Shown here: positions 48,922 to 56,010 of the stretch, piece after piece
How the letters are laid out: the number at the start of each line of letters is the position of its first letter
How positions within the stretch are numbered: position 1 is the stretch's first letter
NCBI GenBank assembly: GCA_039807785.1
Contig: JBDHRX010000001.1
Location: forward strand, 53,524 to 117,523
DNA: 64,000 nucleotides
Source of the DNA: Zeimonas sp039807785
GTDB taxonomy: Bacteria > Pseudomonadota > Gammaproteobacteria > Burkholderiales > Burkholderiaceae_E
Direction: 5' to 3'
Translations under genes and position numbers: made by a program
Notes under the pieces: model-generated
Told to the model about the DNA's origin: nothing
Database searches by the model: none
Seen by the model: the letters and a program-made list of their open reading frames with translations, nothing else

Positions 48922-49317
48922 CTATTCGTTGCTGGCCGCCAGCTTGAGATCGTGGCGCACCTCCTCGAGATGCGCCAGCGCGCCGTCGAGCACGGCACCA
49001 TGGTGCATCTCGATCGCCCGGTAACGGATCTCCCCGCTCACCTGCGCCTTGGGTTGCAGCTCGAGCAGGTCGTCGGCCTGCACCGGGCCCACGATGGTGC
49101 CGTTGACCACCAGGTGCGCGGCACGCACCCGCCCCTCGATCCGCGCGTTCTCGGAGAGCACCAGCATGCTGGGCTCGTCCTCCTCGGCCAGGACGTTGCC
49201 GCGCACCTCGCCGTCGATCCGCAGGCCGCCCTTGAAGTGGACATCGCCGCGGATCACGGTGCCGGCCCCGATCAGGCAATCGATGGTGCCGGGATTGAGC
49301 TTCTTCTTGCCGAACAT
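48922..49317 (-). CDS. Bactofilin-family polymer-forming protein
   Basis: 131 residues of the DUF583/bactofilin beta-solenoid: IDCLIGAGTVIRGDVHFKGG, RIDGEVRGNVLAE, ARIEGRVRAAHLVVNGTIVG and AQVSGEIRYRAIEMHHGAVL show the regular G-x-hydrophobic repeat. Bactofilins form filaments that organise cell-wall or polar structures. The N-terminus MFGKKKLNPG is a short basic tail. It starts 18 nt after the coiled-coil membrane protein's stop and is likely co-expressed; the pair is often seen together. Its stop codon lies at the edge of the 14-bp repeat. Confidence 0.92.
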   Translation of the reverse strand: MFGKKKLNPGTIDCLIGAGTVIRGDVHFKGGLRIDGEVRGNVLAEEDEPSMLVLSENARIEGRVRAAHLVVNGTIVGPVQADDLLELQPKAQVSGEIRYRAIEMHHGAVLDGALAHLEEVRHDLKLAASNE

Positions 49318-49334
49318 GCCTGTGACTCCTTGCC

Positions 49335-50075
49335 TCAGAGCGCCGCCGTCTGCTCGGCACGCAGCGCGCCCTTCTCGAGCACGCGCATCTGCACCGACTT
49401 CAGCACCGCGCCCCGCGGAACCTCGAAGTGGCCCTCGACGCGCAGCAGGCGCCGGAAGCTCAGCTTCATCCGCTCGCGCGCCTCGGGCGGCCCCTCGTCC
49501 GGGAGGGTCAGGGTCAGGCTGCGGCCCTGGCTGACGGCCGTCACCCGCAGTTGCAGCGACCCCGAGAACACCCGCTCGGCGCGACCGGCCTGCATCAGGA
49601 GGGCACGATAGCGCATCCGGCCCGGCTCGCCGGCCTCGGGCTCGACTTCGAACCGACGAATGGCGACCGGGCCCTGCGCATCGGCGGCGGGCAGCAGGCT
49701 CTCCAGGTAGGCGAGGTCCGTCTTGAGTTCCGCGTTCTCGGCCTCGAGCGCGCGCAACTGCTGCTCGCGGCGCTCGGCCGCAACCTGGTCGACGCGCACC
49801 TGGCTGTCGGCGGAGACGATCGCCCCGGTCATGCGCCGGCGCGCCTCGCCCTCCTCGGCAAGTGCATCGCGCAGGGTCGCCACCTCGGCGACCAGGCGGT
49901 CCCGCTCCAGCGCCGCGTCGTCGAACGTGCCGCGCCACAGCCACATGCCGCCCGCGGCGCCGATACCGATCGCCAATGCCAGCGAGGCCAACCGGAGCGG
50001 CCACGGGACATGCCGGCGAATGGTCATCCGGGTCGCGCTGAGCGAGCGGCGACGGGCGAGCATCTTCCTCTTCAC
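49335..50075 (-). CDS. Single-pass membrane protein with coiled coil, DUF6776-like
   Basis: 246 residues. A basic cytoplasmic tail precedes one TM (LRLASLALAIGIGAAGGMWL, about 28-47), then a coiled coil of about 80 residues (ERDRLVAEVATLRDALAEEG ... LRALEAENAELKTDLAYLES) and a beta-rich periplasmic domain (IRRFEVEPEAGEPGRMRYRA ... LSFRRLLRVEGHFEVPRGAV). Function unknown; adjacency to bactofilin suggests it tethers or positions the filament at the membrane. Start GTG at 50073-50075; an ATG at 50061-50063 is the alternative. Confidence 0.82.
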   Translation of the reverse strand: MKRKMLARRRSLSATRMTIRRHVPWPLRLASLALAIGIGAAGGMWLWRGTFDDAALERDRLVAEVATLRDALAEEGEARRRMTGAIVSADSQVRVDQVAAERREQQLRALEAENAELKTDLAYLESLLPAADAQGPVAIRRFEVEPEAGEPGRMRYRALLMQAGRAERVFSGSLQLRVTAVSQGRSLTLTLPDEGPPEARERMKLSFRRLLRVEGHFEVPRGAVLKSVQMRVLEKGALRAEQTAAL

Positions 50076-50269
50076 GGCGGGCGTTGCGCAGACGCGAGAA
50101 CCCGTCGGCGGACACAGCGGCCCGGCGCGGGCGGCGAGGCCGCGCCCGCCGTCTTCGCGGCGGGCGGCAGACCCCCAGGACGGCCGGGACCGGCGGAACG
50201 TGCGGACGGCCGCTTCGACGGCCGCCGCACCGGGCGCTCAATGCGTGCCGGTCCCGCCCGGGCGAGGCT

Positions 50270-51331
50270 TCATGGTAGCACCGGCACCTGCTCGAGGCCG
50301 GTGCCTTCCGGCAGTCCGAACATGAGGTTCATCGCCTGCACCCCCTGCCCCGACGCGCCCTTGACGAGGTTGTCCTCGACCACCAGCACCATCAGCATCT
50401 CGCTACCCAGCGGACGGTGCACCGCGATGCGCACCATGTTGGAGGCGCGCACCGAGCGGGTTTCGGGCATCGAGCCCGCCGGCATCACGTCGACGAAGGG
50501 CTCGTCCGCGAAGCGCTTCTCGTACAGCGCCTGGAAGTCCGTCTCGCGCCCGGCGGGCGTGAGGCGCGCGTACAGCGTCGAGAAGATGCCCCGGATCATC
50601 GGCACCAGGTGCGGGGTGAAGACGAGGTTCACCGGTTTCCCGGCGATGGCCTCCAGGCCCTGACGAATCTCCGGCAGATGCCGGTGCCCGGCCACCGAAT
50701 AAGCCCTGAAATTGTCGCTCGCCTCGGCCAGCAGCGTGTGCACCTCGGCCTTGCGCCCCGCCCCCGAGGCCCCGGACTTGCAATCGGCGATCAGGCTGTC
50801 GCGCACGATCAGGTCGCCGCCCGCCGCCGCGACCGCCGCGGGATCGAGCGCCGGCAGGAAACCGAGCTGGACCGAGGTCGGATAGCAGCCGGGCAGGCCG
50901 ATCACCCGGGCACCGCGGATCGCGGCGCGATTGACCTCCGGCAGGCCGTAGACGGCCTCGGCGAGGATGTCCGGGCATGCGTGCGGCATCTTGTACCAGC
51001 GCTCGAACTCGGCGGTGTCCTTCAGCCTGAAATCGGCCGCCAGATCGATGATCTTCACGCCGGCCGCGAGCAGCTCGCGCGCCTGCGCCATGGCGACGCC
51101 GTGGGGCGTGGCGAAGAACACCACGTCGCACCGGTCGAGCGGCGCGGCGGCCGGATCCGAGAACGCCAGCGCCACCTGCCCGCGCAGCGACGGGAACATC
51201 TCGGCGACCGGCATGCCGGTCTCCTTGCGCGAAGTGATCGCGACCAGCTCGGCCTGCGGATGCCGGGCCAGGAGGCGCAGCAGCTCGACCCCGGTGTAGC
51301 CGGTTCCGCCTACGATTCCGATCTTGATCAT
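50270..51331 (-). CDS. argC: N-acetyl-gamma-glutamyl-phosphate reductase
   Basis: Third step of arginine synthesis. 353 residues: MIKIGIVGGTGYTGVELLRLL (NADP-binding), the active-site Cys in VIGLPGCYPTSVQLG and the HRHLPEIRQ segment. ATG at 51329-51331 begins the Rossmann fold, although the frame stays open upstream. It lies downstream of rpsI beyond a strong terminator, so it has its own transcript. Confidence 0.95.
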   Translation of the reverse strand: MIKIGIVGGTGYTGVELLRLLARHPQAELVAITSRKETGMPVAEMFPSLRGQVALAFSDPAAAPLDRCDVVFFATPHGVAMAQARELLAAGVKIIDLAADFRLKDTAEFERWYKMPHACPDILAEAVYGLPEVNRAAIRGARVIGLPGCYPTSVQLGFLPALDPAAVAAAGGDLIVRDSLIADCKSGASGAGRKAEVHTLLAEASDNFRAYSVAGHRHLPEIRQGLEAIAGKPVNLVFTPHLVPMIRGIFSTLYARLTPAGRETDFQALYEKRFADEPFVDVMPAGSMPETRSVRASNMVRIAVHRPLGSEMLMVLVVEDNLVKGASGQGVQAMNLMFGLPEGTGLEQVPVLP

Positions 51332-51428
51332 GTTCGACTCCGTGGATGCCTGGAACCGGAGCGCCGCCCGGGGCTGCGGCGGGGCGCCGGGGATGGCGTC
51401 ACGACTGCCACCGGCCGGCCCCGGATGC

Positions 51429-51458
51429 AAAAAGGCCGCCTGCGAAGCAAGGCGGCCT
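51429..51458 (-). terminator. Rho-independent terminator of rplM-rpsI
   Basis: On the minus strand AGGCCGCCT and AGGCGGCCT form a 9-bp stem with an 8-nt loop (51433-51458), followed by a run of Us (A-run at 51429-51433 on the plus strand). It lies 39 nt after the rpsI stop and before argC. Confidence 0.9.
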
Positions 51459-51496
51459 GTTCCCGAAGCGCGCGCTCGCGCAGCGAGCCGCGCGAA

Positions 51497-51889
51497 TCAG
51501 CGCTTCGAGAACTGCTTGCGACGTCGCGCCTTGTGGAAGCCGACCTTCTTGCGCTCCACCTCGCGCGCATCGCGCGTGACCAGGCCCGCGCCCGACAGTG
51601 CCGGCTTCAGGGCCGCGTCGTAGTCGATCAGCGCCCGGGTGACGCCGTGGCGCACCGCGCCCGCCTGGCCCGACTCGCCGCCGCCGGCGACGTTGACCAT
51701 GATGTCGAAGCTGCCCACGTTGTCGGTGAGCTCGAGCGGCTGGCGCACGACCATCCGGCCGGTCTCGCGCGCGAAGTAGTCGTCCAGCGGCTTGCCGTTG
51801 ACGACGAACTTGCCGTTGCCGCGCTTGAGGAACACCCGGGCCACCGAAGTCTTGCGGCGGCCGGTGCCGTAGTAGTAGTCGCCGATCAT
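51497..51889 (-). CDS. rpsI: 30S ribosomal protein S9
   Basis: 130 residues: YYYGTGRRKTSVARVFLKRG, NVAGGGESGQAGAVRHGVTR and the C-terminal KARRRKQFSKR that reaches the P-site tRNA. The ATG at 51887-51889 gives the usual N-terminus. It follows rplM after 4 nt; the two share the promoter upstream of rplM. Confidence 0.97.
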   Translation of the reverse strand: MIGDYYYGTGRRKTSVARVFLKRGNGKFVVNGKPLDDYFARETGRMVVRQPLELTDNVGSFDIMVNVAGGGESGQAGAVRHGVTRALIDYDAALKPALSGAGLVTRDAREVERKKVGFHKARRRKQFSKR

Positions 51890-51893
51890 CGCG

Positions 51894-52322
51894 TCAAACC
51901 TCCAGGACCTTCGGCTGCTGCGCCGAATGCGGGTGCGTGCCCTCGGCATACACCTTCAGTTTCTTGATCATCGCGTAGCCGAGCGGGCCCTTCGGCAGCA
52001 TCCCCTTCACCGCCTTCTCGAGCGCGCGCCCGGGGAAGCGGGACTGCATCTTGCCGAAACTGGTCTCGGTGATGCCTCCCGGGTAGCCGCTGTGCCGGTA
52101 GTACATCTTCGCTTCGGTCTTGTTGCCGGTGACGCGCAGCTTCGCCGCGTTGACGACGACGATGAAGTCGCCCGTATCGACGTGCGGCGTGAACTCGGGC
52201 TTGTGCTTGCCGCGAAGGCGCAAGGCGATCTCGGCGGCAAGGCGTCCGAGCACCTTGTCGCTCGCGTCGACCACGAACCAGTCGCGCCTGACCTCGTGCG
52301 GCTTGGCGGAAAACGTCTTCAT
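51894..52322 (-). CDS. rplM: 50S ribosomal protein L13
   Basis: 142 residues, canonical: MKTFSAKPHEVRRDWFVVDA, DKVLGRLAAEIALRLRGKHK, MYYRHSGYPGGITETSFGKM and AVKGMLPKGPLGYAMIKKL. The ATG at 52320-52322 is preceded by GAGAGAG. A sigma-70 promoter lies 38-67 nt upstream, giving a leader of about 30 nt. Confidence 0.97.
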   Translation of the reverse strand: MKTFSAKPHEVRRDWFVVDASDKVLGRLAAEIALRLRGKHKPEFTPHVDTGDFIVVVNAAKLRVTGNKTEAKMYYRHSGYPGGITETSFGKMQSRFPGRALEKAVKGMLPKGPLGYAMIKKLKVYAEGTHPHSAQQPKVLEV

Positions 52323-52359
52323 GACTCTCTCTTCGGGAGGGGAGCGCGGAAAGCCTTTG

Positions 52360-52389
52360 ATTATAGTCTGGCGCATGACGTCGCGTCAA
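52360..52389 (-). promoter_or_regulatory. Sigma-70 promoter of rplM-rpsI
   Basis: Minus strand: -35 TTGACG at 52389-52384, 18-nt spacer, perfect -10 TATAAT at 52365-52360. Initiation near 52353. It lies downstream of the small-RNA terminator, so the ribosomal operon does not depend on that transcript. Confidence 0.88.
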
Positions 52390-52442
52390 AGCTCGCGATG
52401 CCGGGGCGATCGCCGCCGGAACGCCCTGACCGTCGGGTCGGC

Positions 52443-52471
52443 AAAAAAAAACCCGGACACCAGGGTCCGGG
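52443..52471 (-). terminator. Rho-independent terminator of the candidate small RNA
   Basis: A 7-bp GC stem (GTCCGGG and CCCGGAC in plus-strand terms at 52465-52471 and 52452-52458) with a 6-nt loop, followed on the minus strand by nine consecutive Ts (52451-52443). This is the best intrinsic terminator in the window together with that of the porin gene. Confidence 0.92.
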
Positions 52472-52505
52472 CTGAATCCACCAAAGGAGGAGGGTGGAGG
52501 AGACG
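52443..52505 (-). ncRNA. Candidate small RNA with anti-Shine-Dalgarno loop
   Basis: A self-contained minus-strand transcription unit of about 63 nt between rplM and the divergent osmC-like gene. It has a consensus promoter, then a hairpin in which UCCACC and GGUGGA (6 bp) enclose the loop CUCCUCCUUU, complementary to ribosome-binding sites. A second stem, CCCGGAC/GTCCGGG at 52452-52471 (plus-strand positions), is followed by nine Us, a strong intrinsic terminator. A further CUCC-rich stretch lies on the 5' side. It encodes no plausible peptide. The design recalls alphaproteobacterial CcsR/cuckoo RNAs, which show anti-SD motifs in hairpin loops; sequence homology is not claimed. A leader/attenuator of rplM is unlikely, given rplM's own promoter after the terminator. 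Confidence 0.7.
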
Positions 52506-52510
52506 GCTCA

Positions 52511-52539
52511 ACTATAGCCGATCGAATGGTGCAATGCAA
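52511..52539 (-). promoter_or_regulatory. Sigma-70 promoter of the candidate small RNA
   Basis: Minus strand: -35 TTGCAT at 52539-52534, 17-nt spacer, -10 TATAGT at 52516-52511, predicting initiation at about 52503-52508. The 280 nt upstream to the osmC-like gene contain an unusually AT-rich stretch at about 52600-52660 with the direct repeat GATATT...GATATT, and nothing else I recognise. Confidence 0.8.
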
Positions 52540-52819
52540 GATCCCGCTGAACCAGGATATTGCACCGCGCTTTCGCAACCTGGATCGACGCTTTCCAGAT
52601 TCTGATTCATGATATTAAGATATTGATAACAAATGAAAAATAAGATTCGACCCGAGATTCATCGGTCGACATCGCATCGCAACAAAAACCCTCCCTCCCG
52701 ATGCGGATCCAAGCGGCTCGTTGTCGCGTTGCCGCATGACATCGCCCCGGGTCCGGCAGCGGACGGGGCTCTAGAATCCCCGGGCGACGAATCGACCAGA
52801 CCAGCACACAGGAGCGGCG

Positions 52820-53242
52820 ATGGAATGCGTGGTGAAGTGGACCGGCCCCGGCGGCATGAGCTTTCTCGCCGAGACCGGCAGCGGACATGCGGTGGTGATG
52901 GACGGGGCGCCCGAGACCGGCGGCCGGAACCTGGGACCGCGCCCGATGGAGATGGTCCTGCTCGGCACCGGCGGTTGCACCGCCTCGGACGTGACGGTCA
53001 TCCTGACCCGGAGCGGCCAGGACATCCGGGGCTGCGAGGTCCGGCTGACCGCCGAGCGCGCCGCCGCCGATCCCAAGGTCTTCACCCGGATCCACTTCCA
53101 CTTCGTCGTGCGCGGGCGCGGCCTCAAGCCGAACGTGGTCGAGCGCGCGATCCGGCTCTCGCACGACAAGTACTGCTCGGCCTCGATCATGCTCGGCAAG
53201 ACCGCCGAGCTGACCCATGACTGGGAGATCGTCGAGGACTGA
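52820..53242 (+). CDS. OsmC-family protein
   Basis: 140 residues of the OsmC/Ohr fold, thiol-dependent peroxidases and relatives. The two conserved cysteines are in LGTGGCTASDVTVIL and HDKYCSASIMLGK, so peroxidase chemistry is possible; the subgroup (YhfA-like) is often uncharacterised. AGGAG precedes the ATG. The 15-nt block CTAGAATCCCCGGGC at 52771-52785 is shared with another plus-strand gene in this window. Confidence 0.9.
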   Translation: MECVVKWTGPGGMSFLAETGSGHAVVMDGAPETGGRNLGPRPMEMVLLGTGGCTASDVTVILTRSGQDIRGCEVRLTAERAAADPKVFTRIHFHFVVRGRGLKPNVVERAIRLSHDKYCSASIMLGKTAELTHDWEIVED

Positions 53243-53329
53243 CGGCAGGGCCCCCGCGCACCGGACTCCGGCGACCCGGAAATGCCCGGGGCAGGGCCCG
53301 GGGGCCTGGGAAACGCCTGGATAAAATGC

Positions 53330-54010
53330 CTAGATATGGTGCGCGGTGGTCGTCATCACCCGGGCGGCCGCGCGCATCGCCGCGCGCACCGGAGCCGGCA
53401 GTTCGGCACCGCCCAGCCGCAGTGCGGTCTGGGCATGGCGGACCTCGTCGTCCTTCATCGCCACTACGATGGCGCGCGAACGCAGGTCGCCGGCCGGCAG
53501 GCGCTCGAGATGGCCGGCCAGATGCGCCTCGACCTGGCGTTCGGTCTCGGCCATGAAGCCGAGGCTGAGCCGGTCGCCGGTGCGCCCCGCGATCATTCCC
53601 AGCACCAGCGCCCCGCCATACCAGAGCGGGTTCAGCAGCGACGGCCGGGCATCGAGCTCGCGCAGCCGCTCGCGCGTCCAGCCCAGGTGATCGCCCTCCT
53701 CCCGGGCCGCCTGCCGGAACTCGGCTGCCAGCCGGGGATCGGACGCGACCGCCGCCTGCCCCTCGTAGAGCGCCTGGGCGCAGATCTCCCCGACGTGGTT
53801 GACTCGCATCAACGCGGCCGAGAGCCGGCGCTCGGCCGGATCGACCGGTTCGGCCGGGTCGCCGCCGGTGACCGGCGCCGGCCGCCCGGCGGTCACGGCC
53901 CCGCTCAGCGTCGCCAGGGCCCGACAGGCGCCCGACAGGAACCGATCGGCGGCACCGGTGCGGCGAAATCCATCCACGATGAGGCTTCCTTCACGGAGGC
54001 GGGCGGACAT
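53330..54010 (-). CDS. coq7: 2-Nonaprenyl-3-methyl-6-methoxy-1,4-benzoquinol hydroxylase (Coq7)
   Basis: Di-iron hydroxylase for the penultimate step of aerobic ubiquinone synthesis. 226 residues: HVGEICAQALYEGQAAVAS (Glu), ARGEEGDHL-like REEGDHLGWT (ExxH), GFMAETERQVEAHLAGHLER and MKDDEVRHAQTALRLGG give all six carboxylate/His ligands. The N-terminal tail is about 10 residues longer than usual; an internal GTG at SLIVDGF is an alternative start. Monocistronic, between convergent osmC and divergent porin. Confidence 0.94.
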   Translation of the reverse strand: MSARLREGSLIVDGFRRTGAADRFLSGACRALATLSGAVTAGRPAPVTGGDPAEPVDPAERRLSAALMRVNHVGEICAQALYEGQAAVASDPRLAAEFRQAAREEGDHLGWTRERLRELDARPSLLNPLWYGGALVLGMIAGRTGDRLSLGFMAETERQVEAHLAGHLERLPAGDLRSRAIVVAMKDDEVRHAQTALRLGGAELPAPVRAAMRAAARVMTTTAHHI

Positions 54011-54249
54011 CCGTCACGCCGGCGACGCAATCTCGCGTCACGAGCCCGGGGAACGACCGGGCCGACTGTTGTTCGGGAACGACAGCATACCCAAAAAAAC
54101 AACGGCCGCGCGCGTCGCTGCTTTGCCCCCTCCCTGAATTTGGCGAGAATACGCAGGACTTCCGACCGGGGAAGGCCCACCAGCCGCTTCGGGGAGTTGC
54201 GGCGGCGTGGAGGCCGTCGATTGATTTCAGAAACCTAGGAGAATCTTCA

Positions 54250-55317
54250 ATGAAGAAATCGCTTCTCGCAGTGGCTGTCGCGGCAGCGCTGCCCGCGGCC
54301 GCGTTCGCCCAGTCGAACGTGACCCTGTCGGGCATCGTCAAGGCGGGTATCGCCAATACCAAGATGTCGAACGGCGCCGTCAACGGCAGCGGCACCAGCC
54401 TGGATGACGGTTCCTCGCGCTTCATCATCAGCGGCTCCGAGGATCTGGGTGGCGGCCTGAAGGGTATCTTCATGGTCGACACGCGGTTCCGTCCGGACAC
54501 GGGCACCGGCACGCTGGCCAGTGGCAATGCGTTCGTCGGCTTGGCCGGTGGCTTCGGTACGATCCGCATCGGCCGTCTCGACCAGTACTACGGCTTCGGC
54601 ACCGACTCGCACGGCGGCCGCGCCACCGCGCTGCAGCACTCGAACATCTCGCTGCTGAGCTATGTCGGCAGCGCGGCGCTCGGTGCGATCGCCAACGCGT
54701 CGCGGACCCCGAACATCGTTCGCTACGACCTGCCGGCGATGGGCGGTCTGAGCGGCGGTATCGGCTACTCGTTCAACTTCGCGGGCGACGACGGCCTGGT
54801 CGGCAAAGTCGCCGACGGCAACGCCTGGACGGTCGACCTCGCCTGGCGCGGCGGTCCGTTCACGGTGGGCGGCGCCTACTGGAACGCGGAAGCCGACATG
54901 GCCGCCCCGACCACCAAGCAAGACGCCTGGCGCGTGTACGGTTCGTACAACTTCGGCGTGTTCTCGGTCGGTCTGACCTGGGACAGCTCGGAGATCAAGG
55001 CGGGTGGCGTGAAGTACGAGCGCGACGCCTGGTCGATCCCGCTGACCGCCAAGCTGGGTGCGGGCACCCTGCTGTTCACGTACACCTCGGCCGACGACGT
55101 CGACGGCTTCGCCGACACCGGCGCCAAGATGTACACCCTGGGCTACGACTACCCGCTGTCGAAGCGCACCTCGGTCGGCGTGTCGTACACCCAGCTGAAG
55201 AACGACGCGAACGCCAGCTACGCGCTGTTTACCATGAGCGCGCTCGGCGGCCACACGAACCCGACCCCCGGTCAGGACGTGCGTCAGTTCTACGTGGGCC
55301 TGCGCCACACGTTCTAA
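54250..55317 (+). CDS. Gram-negative porin
   Basis: Outer-membrane general porin of the Burkholderiales type. 355 residues with signal peptide MKKSLLAVAVAAALPAAAFA (cut before QSNVTLSG), alternating amphipathic strands, DDGSSRFIISGSEDLGGGLK near strand 2-3, and the terminal phenylalanine of FYVGLRHTF recognised by the BAM complex. The gene uses more T-ending Gly codons than its neighbours, typical of high expression. AGGAG at 54237-54241 precedes the ATG; TTGCCC and GAGAAT at about 54123 and 54146 are possible -35/-10 elements. A strong terminator follows. Confidence 0.94.
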   Translation: MKKSLLAVAVAAALPAAAFAQSNVTLSGIVKAGIANTKMSNGAVNGSGTSLDDGSSRFIISGSEDLGGGLKGIFMVDTRFRPDTGTGTLASGNAFVGLAGGFGTIRIGRLDQYYGFGTDSHGGRATALQHSNISLLSYVGSAALGAIANASRTPNIVRYDLPAMGGLSGGIGYSFNFAGDDGLVGKVADGNAWTVDLAWRGGPFTVGGAYWNAEADMAAPTTKQDAWRVYGSYNFGVFSVGLTWDSSEIKAGGVKYERDAWSIPLTAKLGAGTLLFTYTSADDVDGFADTGAKMYTLGYDYPLSKRTSVGVSYTQLKNDANASYALFTMSALGGHTNPTPGQDVRQFYVGLRHTF

Positions 55318-55353
55318 TCGCTGGCCGGCTCACGCCGGTTGGCAGGCAGGACG

Positions 55354-55384
55354 AAAGCGCCGGGGAAACCCGGCGCTTTTTTTT
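55354..55384 (+). terminator. Rho-independent terminator of the porin gene
   Basis: An 11-bp stem AAAGCGCCGGG with CCCGGCGCTTT around a GAAA tetraloop, followed by further Ts to a run of eight, 37 nt after the porin stop. Confidence 0.95.
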
Positions 55385-55415
55385 CGCCCGGCGTTTCCGG
55401 CCCTGCTCCGGATGA

Positions 55416-55450
55416 TTGAGATCGAAACATTTCAGACTTAAACTGTCTGA
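55416..55450 (+). promoter_or_regulatory. Promoter and probable operator of the MarR gene
   Basis: -35 TTGAGA at 55416-55421, 17-nt spacer, -10-like TAAACT at 55439-55444. The inverted repeat TCAGAC-N7-GTCTGA at 55432-55450 covers the -10 and ends 1 nt before the start codon, the expected place for autorepression by a MarR dimer. Initiation would fall at about 55451, making the mRNA leaderless. Confidence 0.65.
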
Positions 55451-55451
55451 C

Positions 55452-55994
55452 ATGGCTTCGATCGACGATGCCGCGTTTCCGCCGGCGCTCGACCACGAGA
55501 CACGCGTCCAGGCGCACGACCACACGGCCCTCAAGCTGTGGTTGCGCATGCTGACCTGCACCCACCTGATCGAAGGCGCCGTGCGGCGCGGGCTGCGCGG
55601 GGCGTTCGGAGCGACGCTGCCGCGCTTCGACCTGCTGGCCCAGCTCGAGCGCCATCCGCAGGGCCTGAAGATGAGCGAGCTGTCGCAGCGCCTGATGGTG
55701 ACCGGCGGCAACGTCACCGGCCTGGCCGACCAGCTCGAACGCGAGGGCTGGATCACCCGCGAGCCGGTTGCCGACGACCGCCGCGCCATCCGCCTGAAGC
55801 TTTCCCCGACCGGCCGCCGCCGCTTCGCTGACATGGCGGCCGATCACGAGCGCTGGGTAATCGCGCTGTTCGATGCGTTGTCGCGCGACGAACAGCAGCA
55901 ACTGCTGCAGCTGCTCGGCAAGCTCAAGCCGGGACTGCTCGCCGGCATGGCGCAGGGCGGAGACCCCCGCTCCGCGGACCGGAGACGCACCTGA
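55452..55994 (+). CDS. MarR-family transcriptional regulator
   Basis: 180 residues: a winged helix-turn-helix with TLPRFDLLAQLERHPQGLKM, SELSQRLMVTGGNVTGLADQ as the recognition helix and REPVADDRRAIRLKLSPTGR as the wing. Flanking helices form the dimer. The ATG at 55452 has no ribosome site and may be leaderless. The downstream CoA ligase suggests that an aromatic acid or its CoA thioester is the ligand (by analogy with BadR/HcaR-type MarR proteins). Ligase begins 16 nt downstream. Confidence 0.9.
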   Translation: MASIDDAAFPPALDHETRVQAHDHTALKLWLRMLTCTHLIEGAVRRGLRGAFGATLPRFDLLAQLERHPQGLKMSELSQRLMVTGGNVTGLADQLEREGWITREPVADDRRAIRLKLSPTGRRRFADMAADHERWVIALFDALSRDEQQQLLQLLGKLKPGLLAGMAQGGDPRSADRRRT

Positions 55995-56010
55995 CCGAGG
56001 AGGTCGACCG

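Noticed and set aside
50144..50165. GC hairpin downstream of argC as an intrinsic terminator
   Set aside because: The stem (GCCCGCCG/CGGCGGGC) is good, but it is over 100 nt from argC, lacks Us, and similar hairpins arise often at this GC content.
52443..52505. The short transcript as an rplM leader peptide or r-protein attenuator
   Set aside because: No start codon with a sensible peptide is present, and rplM has its own promoter beyond the terminator. Partial read-through remains possible.
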